64,000 nucleotides of DNA from Deltaproteobacteria bacterium (GTDB taxonomy: Bacteria; Desulfobacterota; Binatia; UBA1149; JAJCZL01), in assembly GCA_029262415.1 (NCBI GenBank), contig JAJCZL010000008.1, forward strand, positions 1-64,000. The letters run 5' to 3'. Position 1 is the first letter of the stretch. Every line of letters starts with the position of its first letter. Shown here piece after piece: positions 17,995 to 27,046 of the stretch. A program made the translations under genes and the position numbers. The notes under the pieces are model-generated. The model was not told the DNA's origin and did no database searches. It saw only the letters and a program-made list of their open reading frames with translations.

Positions 17995-20376
17995 ATGAAA
18001 TCGCGATTTATTTTGGTATTGACGATTTTTGGCTTTGCTGTGCCCGCGGTTGCACCGGCGGGGGTCAATCTGTTGACCGACGGGGTGGAGTTCCGTGCAA
18101 ACGGTTTCACAATCAACTCACAAACCGGGGTACGCGGCGGCGCGGTTTCGCGTTCGGCCGACGGCAGTTTTGTGATTGTGTGGAGCGGCAACGGCTCGAC
18201 CGACGCCGCGGGGGCTTTTCTTCGCCGTTTCAACGCTGCAGGGACCGCACAGGGCGGCGACGTGCGCGTCAACACCTATACGACCTCGACACAGCGCGAC
18301 CCCTTCGTCGGTTCGGCCGATGACGGGAGCTTCGTCATAATCTGGGACAGCTTCGGCCAAGACGGCAGTGACCGTGGAATTTTCGGCCAGCGCTACGACG
18401 CAACCGGCGCGGCCGCGGGAACCGAGTTCCAGATCAACACCTACACGACGGGTGCACAGTTCGAGCCCGCGGTCGGGGTTACAGCTGCCGGCAGTTTTGT
18501 TGCGGTCTGGACCAGTCTGCACGACAGCGGCAGCCGCGGGGTCTTCGGCCGGCGTTACGACTCCTCGGGGGGCGCGCTGGGCACCGAGTTCCTCATCAAC
18601 TCCTACACGACCGGCAACCAGCAGCGCGGCATGATCGATTACGCGGCCGACGGCAGCTTCGTGGTGACGTGGGACAGCGTGCAAGACGGTGATCTCGACG
18701 GTGTGTTCGGCCAACGCTTTGATTCAAGCGGCAATGCCGTCGGTGGCGAATTCCAGGCCAACACTTTCACCACCGGGGCGCAGCGACTTTCCGACGTAGC
18801 GGTAGCCGATGACGGTAGCTTTGTCGTGGCTTGGACCAGTAGTCAGGATGGCGATGCTGAAGGCGTGTTCGGGCAGCGCTTCACCGCGGCCGGTGCAACG
18901 GCGGGCACCGAGTTCCAAATCAACACCTATACGACCGGCAGCCAGCAGCGCCCGGCTGTGGATGCTGACGATGACGGGAGCTTTGTCGTTGTATGGCGCG
19001 GCGACGGCCAGGACGGCGACGGCGAGGGTCTTTTCGCTCAGTGTTTTGATGCAGCCGGTGCGCCATCCAGCGGTGAGTTTCAAGTCAATACCTACACCAC
19101 CGGCCCACAAAACGGTGGCAACGCGGTTGCCGGCGACGGTGTCGGCAACTTTGCGATCACCTGGACCAGTACCGGACAGGATGGGTCGTCCGACGGTACT
19201 TACGCGCAGCAGTTCTGCAACGATGCCGACGCCGACCTGGTTTGCGACCGTGACGACGTGTGTCCGGGCTTCGACGACTCGGCCGACGCCGATTCCGACG
19301 GCTTGCCCGACGGCTGCGACGCTTGTCCTGCTGATCCCGACAACGACGTCGACGGCGATTTGATTTGCGGCGACGTCGACAATTGCCCGAACGATGCGAA
19401 TCCCGGCCAAGAAAACGCCGACGGCGACATTAACGGGGATGCGTGCGATCTGTGTCCAGGTTTCGACGACAGCATCGATGCCGATGGTGACAGCGCACCG
19501 GACGCGTGCGACTTGTGCCCCGGCTTTGACGACAACGTTGACGCCGACAGCGACGGCGTGCCTGACGGTTGCGATCTGTGTCCCGGCTTCGACGATGCGA
19601 TCGACGCTGACACCGATGGTGTACCTGACGGCTGCGACTTGTGTCCCGGCTTTGACGACAACGCCGACGCCGATAGCGACGGTGTGCCCGACGGTTGCGA
19701 TCTGTGTCCCGGCTTCGACGATGGCATCGACACCGATGGAGATACGGTTCCCGACGGCTGCGATGCGTGTGCGGGCTTCGACGACAACGACGATGTCGAT
19801 GCGGACGGGACTCCCGACGGCTGTGACGACTGCTCGGCGCTGGCACCCGACCAAAACCTTACGATCAAGCCTCAGGTCCTGGTCAAAAAGATCAACACCG
19901 ATACCACGGTAGGCAACGACGGACTCAAAGTTCTGGGAGAGTTCATCCTTCCGGTAGGCAGCGACTTCTCGGCGATTCAGCCGCTTGTCACCGCGATTCG
20001 TGTCGTCATGACAGCCGGCGGCGGCGTCGTCAAGCTTGACGAAACGCTTGCGACCACCGGCTTTGGTGGCAGCGGGACCGCAGGCTGGAAACAGAACGGT
20101 AGCGGCAGCAAGTGGACTTTTATCGACAAGACCGCTTCACCTGCCAACGGGATTACGAAGCTGAGCTTCCAAGACAAGAGCAAGAAATCGGCACGCCGTG
20201 TGAAGTTGCAGGTTAAAGGTAAGAACGGCAACTATCCGATCGTCAGCGGCGAAGAGCCGCCGGTCGCGACGGTGATCTTCGGTGCCGGCGGTGCCGGCGA
20301 GTGCACGTCTTCGGTGTTCACCGCCGTGCAGTGCGGGTTTAGCGGAAGCGGAAAGAAGTTGAAGTGCACGCAGTAG
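17995..20376 (+). CDS. Secreted multi-repeat protein: propeller-like repeats, thrombospondin-3-like Ca-binding repeats, C-terminal domain
   Basis: The 793-residue product has a Sec signal peptide (residues 1-22, ending in APAG). Residues about 30-410 hold about seven units of 53 residues built on GSFVVAWTSSQDGD...GVFGQRF...GTEFQINTYTTG, which suggests a beta-propeller. Residues about 415-615 are thrombospondin type 3-like repeats, DADSDGVPDGCDLCPGFDD, with many Asp for Ca2+ and paired Cys. Residues about 620-793 form a beta-rich C-terminal domain ending in a Cys-containing tail (CGFSGSGKKLKCTQ), possibly for sorting or anchoring. ATG 17995 has AGGGG at 17984-17988; the open frame upstream has no signal-like start. 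It is divergent from lexA, 172 bases away. An extracellular adhesive or Ca-dependent structural role is inferred. Confidence 0.82.
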   Translation: MKSRFILVLTIFGFAVPAVAPAGVNLLTDGVEFRANGFTINSQTGVRGGAVSRSADGSFVIVWSGNGSTDAAGAFLRRFNAAGTAQGGDVRVNTYTTSTQRDPFVGSADDGSFVIIWDSFGQDGSDRGIFGQRYDATGAAAGTEFQINTYTTGAQFEPAVGVTAAGSFVAVWTSLHDSGSRGVFGRRYDSSGGALGTEFLINSYTTGNQQRGMIDYAADGSFVVTWDSVQDGDLDGVFGQRFDSSGNAVGGEFQANTFTTGAQRLSDVAVADDGSFVVAWTSSQDGDAEGVFGQRFTAAGATAGTEFQINTYTTGSQQRPAVDADDDGSFVVVWRGDGQDGDGEGLFAQCFDAAGAPSSGEFQVNTYTTGPQNGGNAVAGDGVGNFAITWTSTGQDGSSDGTYAQQFCNDADADLVCDRDDVCPGFDDSADADSDGLPDGCDACPADPDNDVDGDLICGDVDNCPNDANPGQENADGDINGDACDLCPGFDDSIDADGDSAPDACDLCPGFDDNVDADSDGVPDGCDLCPGFDDAIDADTDGVPDGCDLCPGFDDNADADSDGVPDGCDLCPGFDDGIDTDGDTVPDGCDACAGFDDNDDVDADGTPDGCDDCSALAPDQNLTIKPQVLVKKINTDTTVGNDGLKVLGEFILPVGSDFSAIQPLVTAIRVVMTAGGGVVKLDETLATTGFGGSGTAGWKQNGSGSKWTFIDKTASPANGITKLSFQDKSKKSARRVKLQVKGKNGNYPIVSGEEPPVATVIFGAGGAGECTSSVFTAVQCGFSGSGKKLKCTQ

Positions 20377-20386
20377 AACTGGTGCG

Positions 20387-20410
20387 CTTGGGCTGAGTAT
20401 TCAGCCCGAG
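20387..20410. terminator. Hairpin at converging gene ends
   Basis: A 10-bp stem, cttgggctga with tcagcccgag (one G-U pair), closes a gtat loop. It lies 10 bases after the stop of the secreted repeat protein gene and includes the stop codon of the converging sensor gene (20401-20403). There is no U tract on either side, so intrinsic termination is only probable. Confidence 0.45.
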
Positions 20411-23001
20411 CGGTCGGCGTGTTGTGAAGGTTTCTGGCTCGCAGCACCGTCCGCAGACTCTTCGTCTTTGTTTGAGGGGGCGGCGCTTTCGTTCGCTTCG
20501 AGTGCACGCAGGCTTGCAGCCGTCGCAGCGGCAGAGTATCGCGTGCGCCCGAACTCCGGGCCGGCAACTTCGGCATCCCCCATGCTCTTGGGTAGCCAAC
20601 GCGCGATGACGGTCCCGAGTTCATTGATCCCAACCGGCTTCGCGAGGAAATCGTCCATGCCCGATTCCAGGCAACGCTCACGGTCTCCTTCGAGGTTGTG
20701 TGCGGTCATCGCTACCACCGGCGTGTGTCGCGCGACGTCTTCGCGTCGGCGTATTTCGGCCGTTGCTTCGAAACCGTCCATCTCCGGCATCACGCAATCC
20801 ATCAGCACAACGTCGTAGCGGACGCGATCGAGCGCCTCCAGTGCTTCGAAGCCGGTGGAGACGAGGTCGGCTTCGTACCCGAGCGCCTCGAGCTGCCGTA
20901 CGGCGATCTGTTGGGAAGCGGGGTTGTCTTCCGCCACCAATATACGCACCTTCCGTTTGTCGTTCTCGAGCCGACCTTCCCCGGCGCGTCGGTCCTCGAC
21001 GGCTTCGGTGGGAGGCCTGGGTTTGATACGTGCGGCCGTGTCCCCGACGGTCTTTTGCGCAATCTCTTGCGCACTGACCGATGCCTGGCGTTTGCGTACC
21101 TGTTCGCCGGTGGATCCGTTGGTTCGGCCATCGGGATGGATTGTGACGACGTAGCCCGCTGCCCGTCCGTGGTTGTCGCGAATCGGCGCGACTGTACGGA
21201 GAGTCTGGATCGTCACGCCGTTTCTCTTGCGGTTGATGCTCACACCTTGCCAGGCTTTTCCCTCTGCCAACGCGCGTGCGGCGGCGGAGTCGAGCCAGTG
21301 CTGGGTGCGGTCGTGGCCTAGGAACTTGAGGTTACGGCCAATGACCTCGTCGGCGTCGAACCCGGTCAACGCCTCGAACGGAGGGTTGGCGGCGATCACT
21401 ATTCCGAGCGCGTCCACGATTACGCAGGCGTCGGCTGCGCTGACAAAGGCGCTTCGATAGCGCATCGTTTCGCGTTTGGATTCGCAACGTAGCTGGACGA
21501 GACCGAGCACGTTCGCGAGTGCTTCGGCGGTGGCGATGTCGTTGTCGTCAAATGCGCGTCCGTTGCGCGCGTGCAGCGAAAGAACACCGGATGGTCCTGC
21601 TTCGTTGTGCAGTAGAACGCTGAGGCCGCATTTGTATCCACACGCGGCGTTGACGTCGGTGGTGGCAAAACGAGTTTCGGAGCTGTAGTTGGTAACCAAC
21701 AGCGACGCACGGCTGAGAAACGCGTAGCCGGCTTGCGAACTGGTACCTGCAGGTACGTGGGTCTCGCCGGGGCGTCCGAACGATGAATCCGATGCCGCCC
21801 GCAGTGTGAATCCGGTGGCATCCCCGTCGATCTCCCACACCGCGCAGGCGGCTGCTTCAAGTCCGCCGGCGATCGTCCGCGCCGAGGCTGATAGGGTTGT
21901 CGGTTCGTCACCAGTCCCGATGGCATGCGCGGCCAACTCCACTATCAGTCGCTGTCTAGCGCGGGCTGATTCAGCGGCCGGAGTTTCGGCCTCGATCCGC
22001 GCGGTCGGCTTGAGCACCAGGCTGACGTGTTTGAACGAACCCGAGCCGACCTTCTTCGTACGATGGTCTAACTCGACAGTCGTCCCTTGTGAGGTCGTAC
22101 CGAAGATGGTTGAGCGATGGCTCGATAGGTATCGCGCGATCTCGTGCGCGGGTGTGCCGGGTAGGATTGCCGGGATGAGCGCGCTCAGATGTGTACCGAG
22201 CGCTTGCTCGCTCGGTTGATTGAACAACCGTTCGGCGCCTGCACCGAAATGCTCGATCACGCCGTCTTCATCCACAACCAGAATCGCTTCGTCAGCTGAG
22301 AGCCCGACGAAGCGAGTGTGATCCTCAATCCATTCTAGGTCGCGGATCAAAGGATTGGTCATCCGAAGAATCAGTATTTGCACGATCAAGATCGTGAACA
22401 TTATGATCGGGGAGGCCACGGTCGCGGCGAGTACAAACGGGGCTTCGAGTTCGTCTAGCTGAACCTTCAATACGACGCCCACACCCCAGCCGTCGATCGG
22501 CTCATATGCCGCGAGAACGCGGTGTCCGCGGTGGTCGTAAGAAACGGTTGTTCCCGATCTACCCGCGAGCGCCAGGCGCATAGGCTCAGCGACTGGGGAA
22601 TTCGCGGCGTAGCGTAGGACCTCGGCCTCAAAGCCCTCGGTGTACACGGTGATGAGATCGTCGCGAATCGTTCCGTAGTCGAATTTCACCACAACTCCCG
22701 ACAGCGTGTGTACGGTCGGCACGCGAGCCGTGACTCGCTTCAAAAGATTGGTAACGTTGCCCTCGCGCGATGAAGTCGCCGCTTGCAGCAAGCGTGCGTG
22801 GTTCTTGGCCACGGTTGAGAGTTGCGCTCGTGTTTCCATCACCGCGAGCGAATAAAAGGTATAGATACCGAAGCCGCAGGCGCTTAGCCCGACCATCAGG
22901 ATCGCGACCAACAAGCGGTTCTTCTTGCGCGTATAGGATGCGCGTAAACTCGGCTTTGCCGTCTGTGGGTGGGGCGTGTCGCGCTCGTCCAGATCGACCA
23001 T
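20401..23001 (-). CDS. Membrane sensor with PAS-GAF-PAS and receiver domain, no kinase core
   Basis: The 866-residue protein has a membrane helix at about 29-51, a periplasmic sensor region of about 140 residues, and a second helix at about 190-215. These are followed by PAS (about 235-290), GAF (about 345-500), PAS (about 515-625, VVDALGIVIAANPPFEALTGFDADEVIGRN, quoted in part only) and a receiver domain (about 690-805). The receiver keeps its acidic pocket (AEDN), phosphoacceptor Asp (LMDCVMPEMDG) and Lys (AKP). No HisKA phosphoacceptor His box and no HATPase N/G boxes are visible between the second PAS and the receiver. It looks like a hybrid histidine kinase that lacks the catalytic core, so it may be phosphorylated by a separate kinase such as the one at 55.8-58.2 kb. 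Its gene stands alone. Confidence 0.8.
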   Translation of the reverse strand: MVDLDERDTPHPQTAKPSLRASYTRKKNRLLVAILMVGLSACGFGIYTFYSLAVMETRAQLSTVAKNHARLLQAATSSREGNVTNLLKRVTARVPTVHTLSGVVVKFDYGTIRDDLITVYTEGFEAEVLRYAANSPVAEPMRLALAGRSGTTVSYDHRGHRVLAAYEPIDGWGVGVVLKVQLDELEAPFVLAATVASPIIMFTILIVQILILRMTNPLIRDLEWIEDHTRFVGLSADEAILVVDEDGVIEHFGAGAERLFNQPSEQALGTHLSALIPAILPGTPAHEIARYLSSHRSTIFGTTSQGTTVELDHRTKKVGSGSFKHVSLVLKPTARIEAETPAAESARARQRLIVELAAHAIGTGDEPTTLSASARTIAGGLEAAACAVWEIDGDATGFTLRAASDSSFGRPGETHVPAGTSSQAGYAFLSRASLLVTNYSSETRFATTDVNAACGYKCGLSVLLHNEAGPSGVLSLHARNGRAFDDNDIATAEALANVLGLVQLRCESKRETMRYRSAFVSAADACVIVDALGIVIAANPPFEALTGFDADEVIGRNLKFLGHDRTQHWLDSAAARALAEGKAWQGVSINRKRNGVTIQTLRTVAPIRDNHGRAAGYVVTIHPDGRTNGSTGEQVRKRQASVSAQEIAQKTVGDTAARIKPRPPTEAVEDRRAGEGRLENDKRKVRILVAEDNPASQQIAVRQLEALGYEADLVSTGFEALEALDRVRYDVVLMDCVMPEMDGFEATAEIRRREDVARHTPVVAMTAHNLEGDRERCLESGMDDFLAKPVGINELGTVIARWLPKSMGDAEVAGPEFGRTRYSAAATAASLRALEANESAAPSNKDEESADGAASQKPSQHADRSG

Positions 23002-23453
23002 AACTGATCGAGTTTACTGCAGCGGGGAGGGGGCTTACCGTGTTTCCTTCGCTATGCGCCTGGCTACGGCGTCTGCGCTTCGGCCGGACCGCCCCCCGAT
23101 GGGCCCTAAAGAAGGAGTGGTGCGGGCGTGCGGTGACCGTTCCTGCCAGGGCTCCGGGGCCCAAGCCGTTGCGCGCTTCTCGGGGTTGCCGAAACTGTGC
23201 CCGGCCGGGTCCCTGCTCGGATGGGGAGACTGTCCGGGAATGTACCGATAGGGGGGGAGAGCCCGGGCGCGGCAGCGTGGCGTAGCCGGGGCCGACAGCT
23301 CGACCGTCGTGTTGCGTTTTTCTTCCAAATCAACAGGATAGGCACCCAGAAGCGGCACCACTTTTTTCACCAACGCACAAGCTCTACCTTACGCGGCTGT
23401 TCACGACCACTCTCGGGACCTAGCGGCACAAGAGCGGACGACGGCAAGCGACT
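23002..23453. other. 452-bp intergenic region, no gene recognised
   Basis: This divergent gap separates the sensor-receiver gene from pntAA. It is GC-rich with runs such as gggggg and gccccccg. Open frames on both strands are arginine/proline-rich with no start signal and no recognisable family. I looked for RNase P, tmRNA and cobalamin-riboswitch consensus elements and did not find a convincing set. It presumably carries the two promoters. Confidence 0.4.
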
Positions 23454-24596
23454 ATGCTCACGATCTTCATACCCAAGGAGACGCAACCCGGAGAAACTCG
23501 GGCGGCGATAACCCCAGATAGTGTCAAACGGCTGACCAAAGCAGGTGCCGCCGTACGTGTCCAAGCGGGTGCGTGCGCCGGAGCGTATATCTGCGATGCC
23601 GATCTGGCGGAGGCGGGTGCCGAGATTGTCGCCGACGCGGCTACCGGCCTCGTTGGTGCCGGCTTAGTCGCGATGCTCAACGCGCCCACGCTCGATGAAG
23701 TTGCACGGTTGCCTGAAGGATGCGCTGTGGTCAGCTTCATTTACCCGTCGCTGAACGGCGAGCTGGTCAAGGCCCTTCGGGACCGAAATATCTCGGTACT
23801 CGCGATGGAGTCGGTGCCGCGCATCACGCGGGCGCAAAAAATGGACGCCCTCAGTTCGCAGGCCAACCTAGCCGGCTACAAGGCTGTCATCGACGCGGCC
23901 AACGCCTTGCCGAAGATTTTTCCGATGATGATGACCGCGGCCGGGACGATCCAGCCCGCCAGGGTGGTGATCCTCGGTGCCGGCGTGGCCGGGCTGCAAG
24001 CCATAGCGACGGCGAAGCGTCTGGGCGCGGTGGTTGAGGTCTCCGACGTACGGCCTGCGGTCAAGGAGCAGGTTGAGAGCCTCGGCGGAAAGTTCATCGA
24101 AGTGCCGCTCGAAGAGGGCATGGAGACCGCCGGCGGTTATGCGAAGGAGCAAAGTGAAGAATTTCTCGCTAAGCAGCGCGGAATTGTCCGTAAAAAGATC
24201 ATTGAGGCCGATGTCGTGATTACGACTGCCGCAATCCCCGGACGTCCGGCTCCCAAGCTGGTTCCTGCAGACATGGTGCGCGATATGCGACCGGGTTCGG
24301 TGATCGTTGATCTCGCCGTCGAAACCGGCGGCAACTGTGAACTCAGTAAGCGCGGCGAGATTGTCGTCGAGAATGGCGTGACCATCATTGGGCGCGAGCG
24401 TGTGCCCGCGCTGGTCGCCGTAAACGCGACCGACGTGTACGCTCGCAACGTCGCTAACTTGCTTGCTGACATGATCAAAGAGGGAGAACTGGTCTTCGAC
24501 ATGGAAGACGAGGTCGTCGAGGGGACGCTCATTGTGCACGAAGGTAAGTTGCGCGGGCCCGCGGCCGTCGCGCTCGGGGAAGGAGGCAACGACTGA
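23454..24596 (+). CDS. pntA: NAD(P) transhydrogenase subunit alpha part 1 (PntAA)
   Basis: The 380-residue soluble subunit binds NAD(H) (domain I) in the proton-translocating transhydrogenase that couples hydride transfer between NADH and NADP+ to the proton gradient. Diagnostic segments are FIPKETQPGETRAAITPDSV at the N terminus, the Rossmann motif VILGAGVAGLQAIATAKRLGA near 165 and VVEVSDVRPAVKEQVESLGG after it, and TTAAIPGRPAPKLV near 260. The length fits the split type in which the alpha chain is two proteins. ATG 23454 lacks a strong Shine-Dalgarno, but the homologous N terminus begins here. It overlaps pntAB by one base (TGATG). Confidence 0.96.
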   Translation: MLTIFIPKETQPGETRAAITPDSVKRLTKAGAAVRVQAGACAGAYICDADLAEAGAEIVADAATGLVGAGLVAMLNAPTLDEVARLPEGCAVVSFIYPSLNGELVKALRDRNISVLAMESVPRITRAQKMDALSSQANLAGYKAVIDAANALPKIFPMMMTAAGTIQPARVVILGAGVAGLQAIATAKRLGAVVEVSDVRPAVKEQVESLGGKFIEVPLEEGMETAGGYAKEQSEEFLAKQRGIVRKKIIEADVVITTAAIPGRPAPKLVPADMVRDMRPGSVIVDLAVETGGNCELSKRGEIVVENGVTIIGRERVPALVAVNATDVYARNVANLLADMIKEGELVFDMEDEVVEGTLIVHEGKLRGPAAVALGEGGND

Positions 24597-24874
24597 TGTC
24601 CGAACTCATGATCGGCCTTTATGTGTTTGTGCTGTCGATTGTCGTCGGCTTCGAGGTCATCACCAAGGTGCCGCCGACACTGCACACCCCTTTGATGTCC
24701 GGGGCCAACGCGATCTCTGGGATCACTATCGTCGGTGCGCTTGTGTGCGCGCAGACCGGTGACGCCAGCTTTGCCAATATCTTCGGGTTTTTCGCGATCT
24801 CCTTTGCGATGATCAACGTCGTTGGCGGGTTCCTCGTAACCGACCGCATGCTGCGGATGTTCCGGAAGAGATAG
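24596..24874 (+). CDS. pntAB: NAD(P) transhydrogenase subunit alpha part 2 (PntAB)
   Basis: The 92-residue membrane protein corresponds to the C-terminal transmembrane portion of the alpha subunit (domain IIa), with three helices: LYVFVLSIVVGFEVI, the ANAISGITIVGALVCA region and FFAISFAMINVVGGFLVTDR. The segment TPLMSGANAISGI is the family hallmark near the proton path. ATG overlaps the pntAA stop, and pntB follows after three bases, so all three subunits are coupled. Confidence 0.95.
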   Translation: MSELMIGLYVFVLSIVVGFEVITKVPPTLHTPLMSGANAISGITIVGALVCAQTGDASFANIFGFFAISFAMINVVGGFLVTDRMLRMFRKR

Positions 24875-24877
24875 ACG

Positions 24878-26302
24878 ATGACATCGAGCTACATTTCACT
24901 CGGCTACCTCGGGGCCGCAATGCTTTTCATCTTCGGGCTCTCGCAGCTGTCTAAGGTCCGCACTGCGCGCCGTGGCAATACGATGGCTGCGGTCGCAATG
25001 TTGGCTGCGATCGTGCTCACGCTGATCGATCTCGGGTCGGTCGATTATCGCTACATTATCGCCGGGCTGATCGCCGGCAGCGCCATCGGGGCCATCGCCG
25101 CAATGCGCGTGCAAATGACGCAGATGCCCGAGATGGTCGCGCTCTTTAACGGCGTCGGAGGTGCGGCATCGGCGCTGGTCGGCCTGTCGTTCTTCTTCGC
25201 CAACGTACACAAACTCGCCGACAACCCGTCGGTGTCGGCGATGCTCGGCGGCGAGCACTTCGCAGTTACGACAGTGCTGAGTTTGTTGGTCGGCGCCGTG
25301 ACTCTAACAGGCAGCGTCGTTGCGTTTTTGAAGTTGAGTGGACGGATGACTGGTGACCCGATCCTACTTCCGCTCCGCCACCTGCTCAATATCGTGCTGC
25401 TCGGCGGCACATTGGGTATTGGTGTGTGGATCACGACGGGTGTCTTCACCCCTGCATCGGCTATCGCGCTTATACTTGTGGTGTTCTTTGCGGCCCTTAC
25501 GCTCGGCGTGACCGCGGTCATCCCGATCGGTGGCGCCGACATGCCGGTTGTTATCTCGCTGCTCAACAGTTACTCGGGCGTCGCCGCGGCGATGACCGGT
25601 TTTGTGCTCTCGAACAACTTGCTCATCATTGCCGGCTCACTGGTAGGGGCTTCAGGACTTATCCTTACCAACATCATGTGTAAGGCCATGAACCGGTCGC
25701 TCGCCAACGTCATGCTCGGTGGCTTCGGCGGCGATAGCCAACTGGGAGAGAAAGATACCGGCGGTTATACGACGGTCAAGGAGAGTTCGGCGGAAGAAGT
25801 TGCGCTGGTGCTGGAGGACGCGAGCTCGTGCATCTTTGTTCCGGGCTACGGACTCGCCGTCGCGCAAGCTCAGCACGCTACTCGTGAACTCGCCGACCTC
25901 TTACAGAAGCGGGGATGTAAGGTCTCCTACGCCATTCATCCTGTCGCCGGCCGTATGCCGGGTCACATGAACGTATTGCTGGCCGAGGCCGATGTGCCCT
26001 ACGATCAGCTCTTCGAGATGGATGTGATAAATGGTGACTTCAAGAGTACCGATGTATCCATCGTCCTTGGCGCTAACGATGTGGTAAATCCGGCAGCGCT
26101 CAACGACAAATCCAGCCCGATGTACGGTATGCCGATCTTGAACGTGCACGAGTCGCGCATGGTGTTCGTGGTCAAACGGTCGCTAAGCCCAGGTTTTGCC
26201 GGCATCCGAAACGAACTGTTTGAACTCGACAACACGAATATGGTTTTCGGTGACGCAAAAGCGGTGTTGACCGAGATTATATCGGAGCTGAAGGCCGCCT
26301 GA
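24878..26302 (+). CDS. pntB: NAD(P) transhydrogenase subunit beta (PntB)
   Basis: The 474-residue beta subunit has about nine membrane helices (domain IIb, residues about 1-270) and a soluble NADP(H)-binding domain III at about 290-474. Domain III shows the family fingerprints IFVPGYGLAVAQAQHA, YAIHPVAGRMPGHMNVLLAE (20 residues) and VVLGANDVVNPAA-like VLGANDVVNPAALND, plus the C-terminal KRSLSPGFAGIRNELF loop. It works with PntAA/PntAB at the inner membrane to supply NADPH. It is the last gene of the three-gene operon; a DUF937 relic follows 17 bases later. Confidence 0.96.
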   Translation: MTSSYISLGYLGAAMLFIFGLSQLSKVRTARRGNTMAAVAMLAAIVLTLIDLGSVDYRYIIAGLIAGSAIGAIAAMRVQMTQMPEMVALFNGVGGAASALVGLSFFFANVHKLADNPSVSAMLGGEHFAVTTVLSLLVGAVTLTGSVVAFLKLSGRMTGDPILLPLRHLLNIVLLGGTLGIGVWITTGVFTPASAIALILVVFFAALTLGVTAVIPIGGADMPVVISLLNSYSGVAAAMTGFVLSNNLLIIAGSLVGASGLILTNIMCKAMNRSLANVMLGGFGGDSQLGEKDTGGYTTVKESSAEEVALVLEDASSCIFVPGYGLAVAQAQHATRELADLLQKRGCKVSYAIHPVAGRMPGHMNVLLAEADVPYDQLFEMDVINGDFKSTDVSIVLGANDVVNPAALNDKSSPMYGMPILNVHESRMVFVVKRSLSPGFAGIRNELFELDNTNMVFGDAKAVLTEIISELKAA

Positions 26303-26319
26303 CGCTCTCGACTAGCAGC

Positions 26320-26616
26320 GTGCCGGCAGGTTGGAGTGGCGAGATCGTGTGGGGGGGACGACGAGCTAAGGAAACCGAAGCGCGCACGGCCGCTGCGAAG
26401 ATGTTGCCGGCGCTGGGACGCGGCATCCAGAAGAGCGCGGCGTCGCCGTCAGGCTTAGCGGCGCTGCTCGGTGCACTGGGCTCCGGCACCCACAGTCGCT
26501 ACGTCGATCACCCTGAAGAACTCGCCGAGCAGTCGTCTATTGATGATGGCAACTCGATCCTCGGCTTGAAGCCACCGACGCACGCGCTAAGTTTGAGCGG
26601 CAATGAACGATACTGA
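26320..26616 (+). pseudogene. DUF937-like gene relic
   Basis: The open frame (98 codons, GTG first) encodes residues 28-76 that resemble the DUF937/YidB-like family: KMLPALGRGIQKSAASPS, LAALLGALGSGTHSRYVDHP, and DGNSILG, which in the family leads into a Gly-rich second half. Here the similarity stops right after SILG, and the N-terminal half of the family (Gly-rich segment and iAxxLG helix) is absent. The frame runs 14 bases into hisI. This is best read as a decayed or truncated copy. A short coupled leader for hisI is the alternative. Confidence 0.5.
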
Positions 26617-27004
26617 AGAAGGCACCAAGCTCACCCTTGATTTCGACAAACTCGGTAAGGTCGGCGCGACCGGACAGGGCGTGATCCCCGTGGTATTGCA
26701 GCATGCCGATTCAGGCGAGGTTCTCTACGTTGCGTATGCCAACGAACTGTCCCTGCGCGAGACGCTTGCGACCAAGCGGGCGGTGCTGTGGTCGACCAGC
26801 CGCAACGAGTTGTGGCGCAAGGGTGAAAGCTCGGGCGATGTTCTCGATCTCGTTGACGTACGTGTCAACTGCGAACAGAACTCGGTGCTGTATCGGGTGC
26901 GTCCGCGCGGCGGTGTGTGTCACACTAAGGACGCGCAGGGCAATAGCCGGCCGACCTGTTACTACCGGGTGGTGGCGGGGGCCGACCATCTTCGATTTGC
27001 CTGA
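26603..27004 (+). CDS. hisI: Phosphoribosyl-AMP cyclohydrolase family protein (HisI variant)
   Basis: HisI opens the adenine ring of phosphoribosyl-AMP in histidine synthesis (step 3). The 133-residue product matches the fold: VLYVAYANELSLRETL, VLWSTSRNELWRKGESSGD and the Zn cysteines Cys90, Cys106 (GGVCHT) and Cys119 (PTCYYR). The Mg-binding triad that is D-C-D-x-D in characterised enzymes reads N-C-E-Q-N (residues 89-93), so only Cys remains identical. There is also an insertion between CHT and CYYR (KDAQGNSRPT). It may be a divergent but active subfamily or a paralog with a related reaction. No other his gene is in the window. ATG 26603 lies within the 3' end of the DUF937 relic. Confidence 0.8.
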   Translation: MNDTEEGTKLTLDFDKLGKVGATGQGVIPVVLQHADSGEVLYVAYANELSLRETLATKRAVLWSTSRNELWRKGESSGDVLDLVDVRVNCEQNSVLYRVRPRGGVCHTKDAQGNSRPTCYYRVVAGADHLRFA

Positions 27005-27046
27005 GACGACTCGGCATTACCTCTACTAAATAGTTCAAAAATAGAC

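Noticed and set aside
23002-23453. Structured RNA (RNase P, tmRNA or riboswitch) in the pntAA upstream gap
   Set aside because: Some fragments (cccatccgagcag on the minus strand) recall RNase P text, but the conserved GAGGAAAGTCC-type element and the remaining core are missing.
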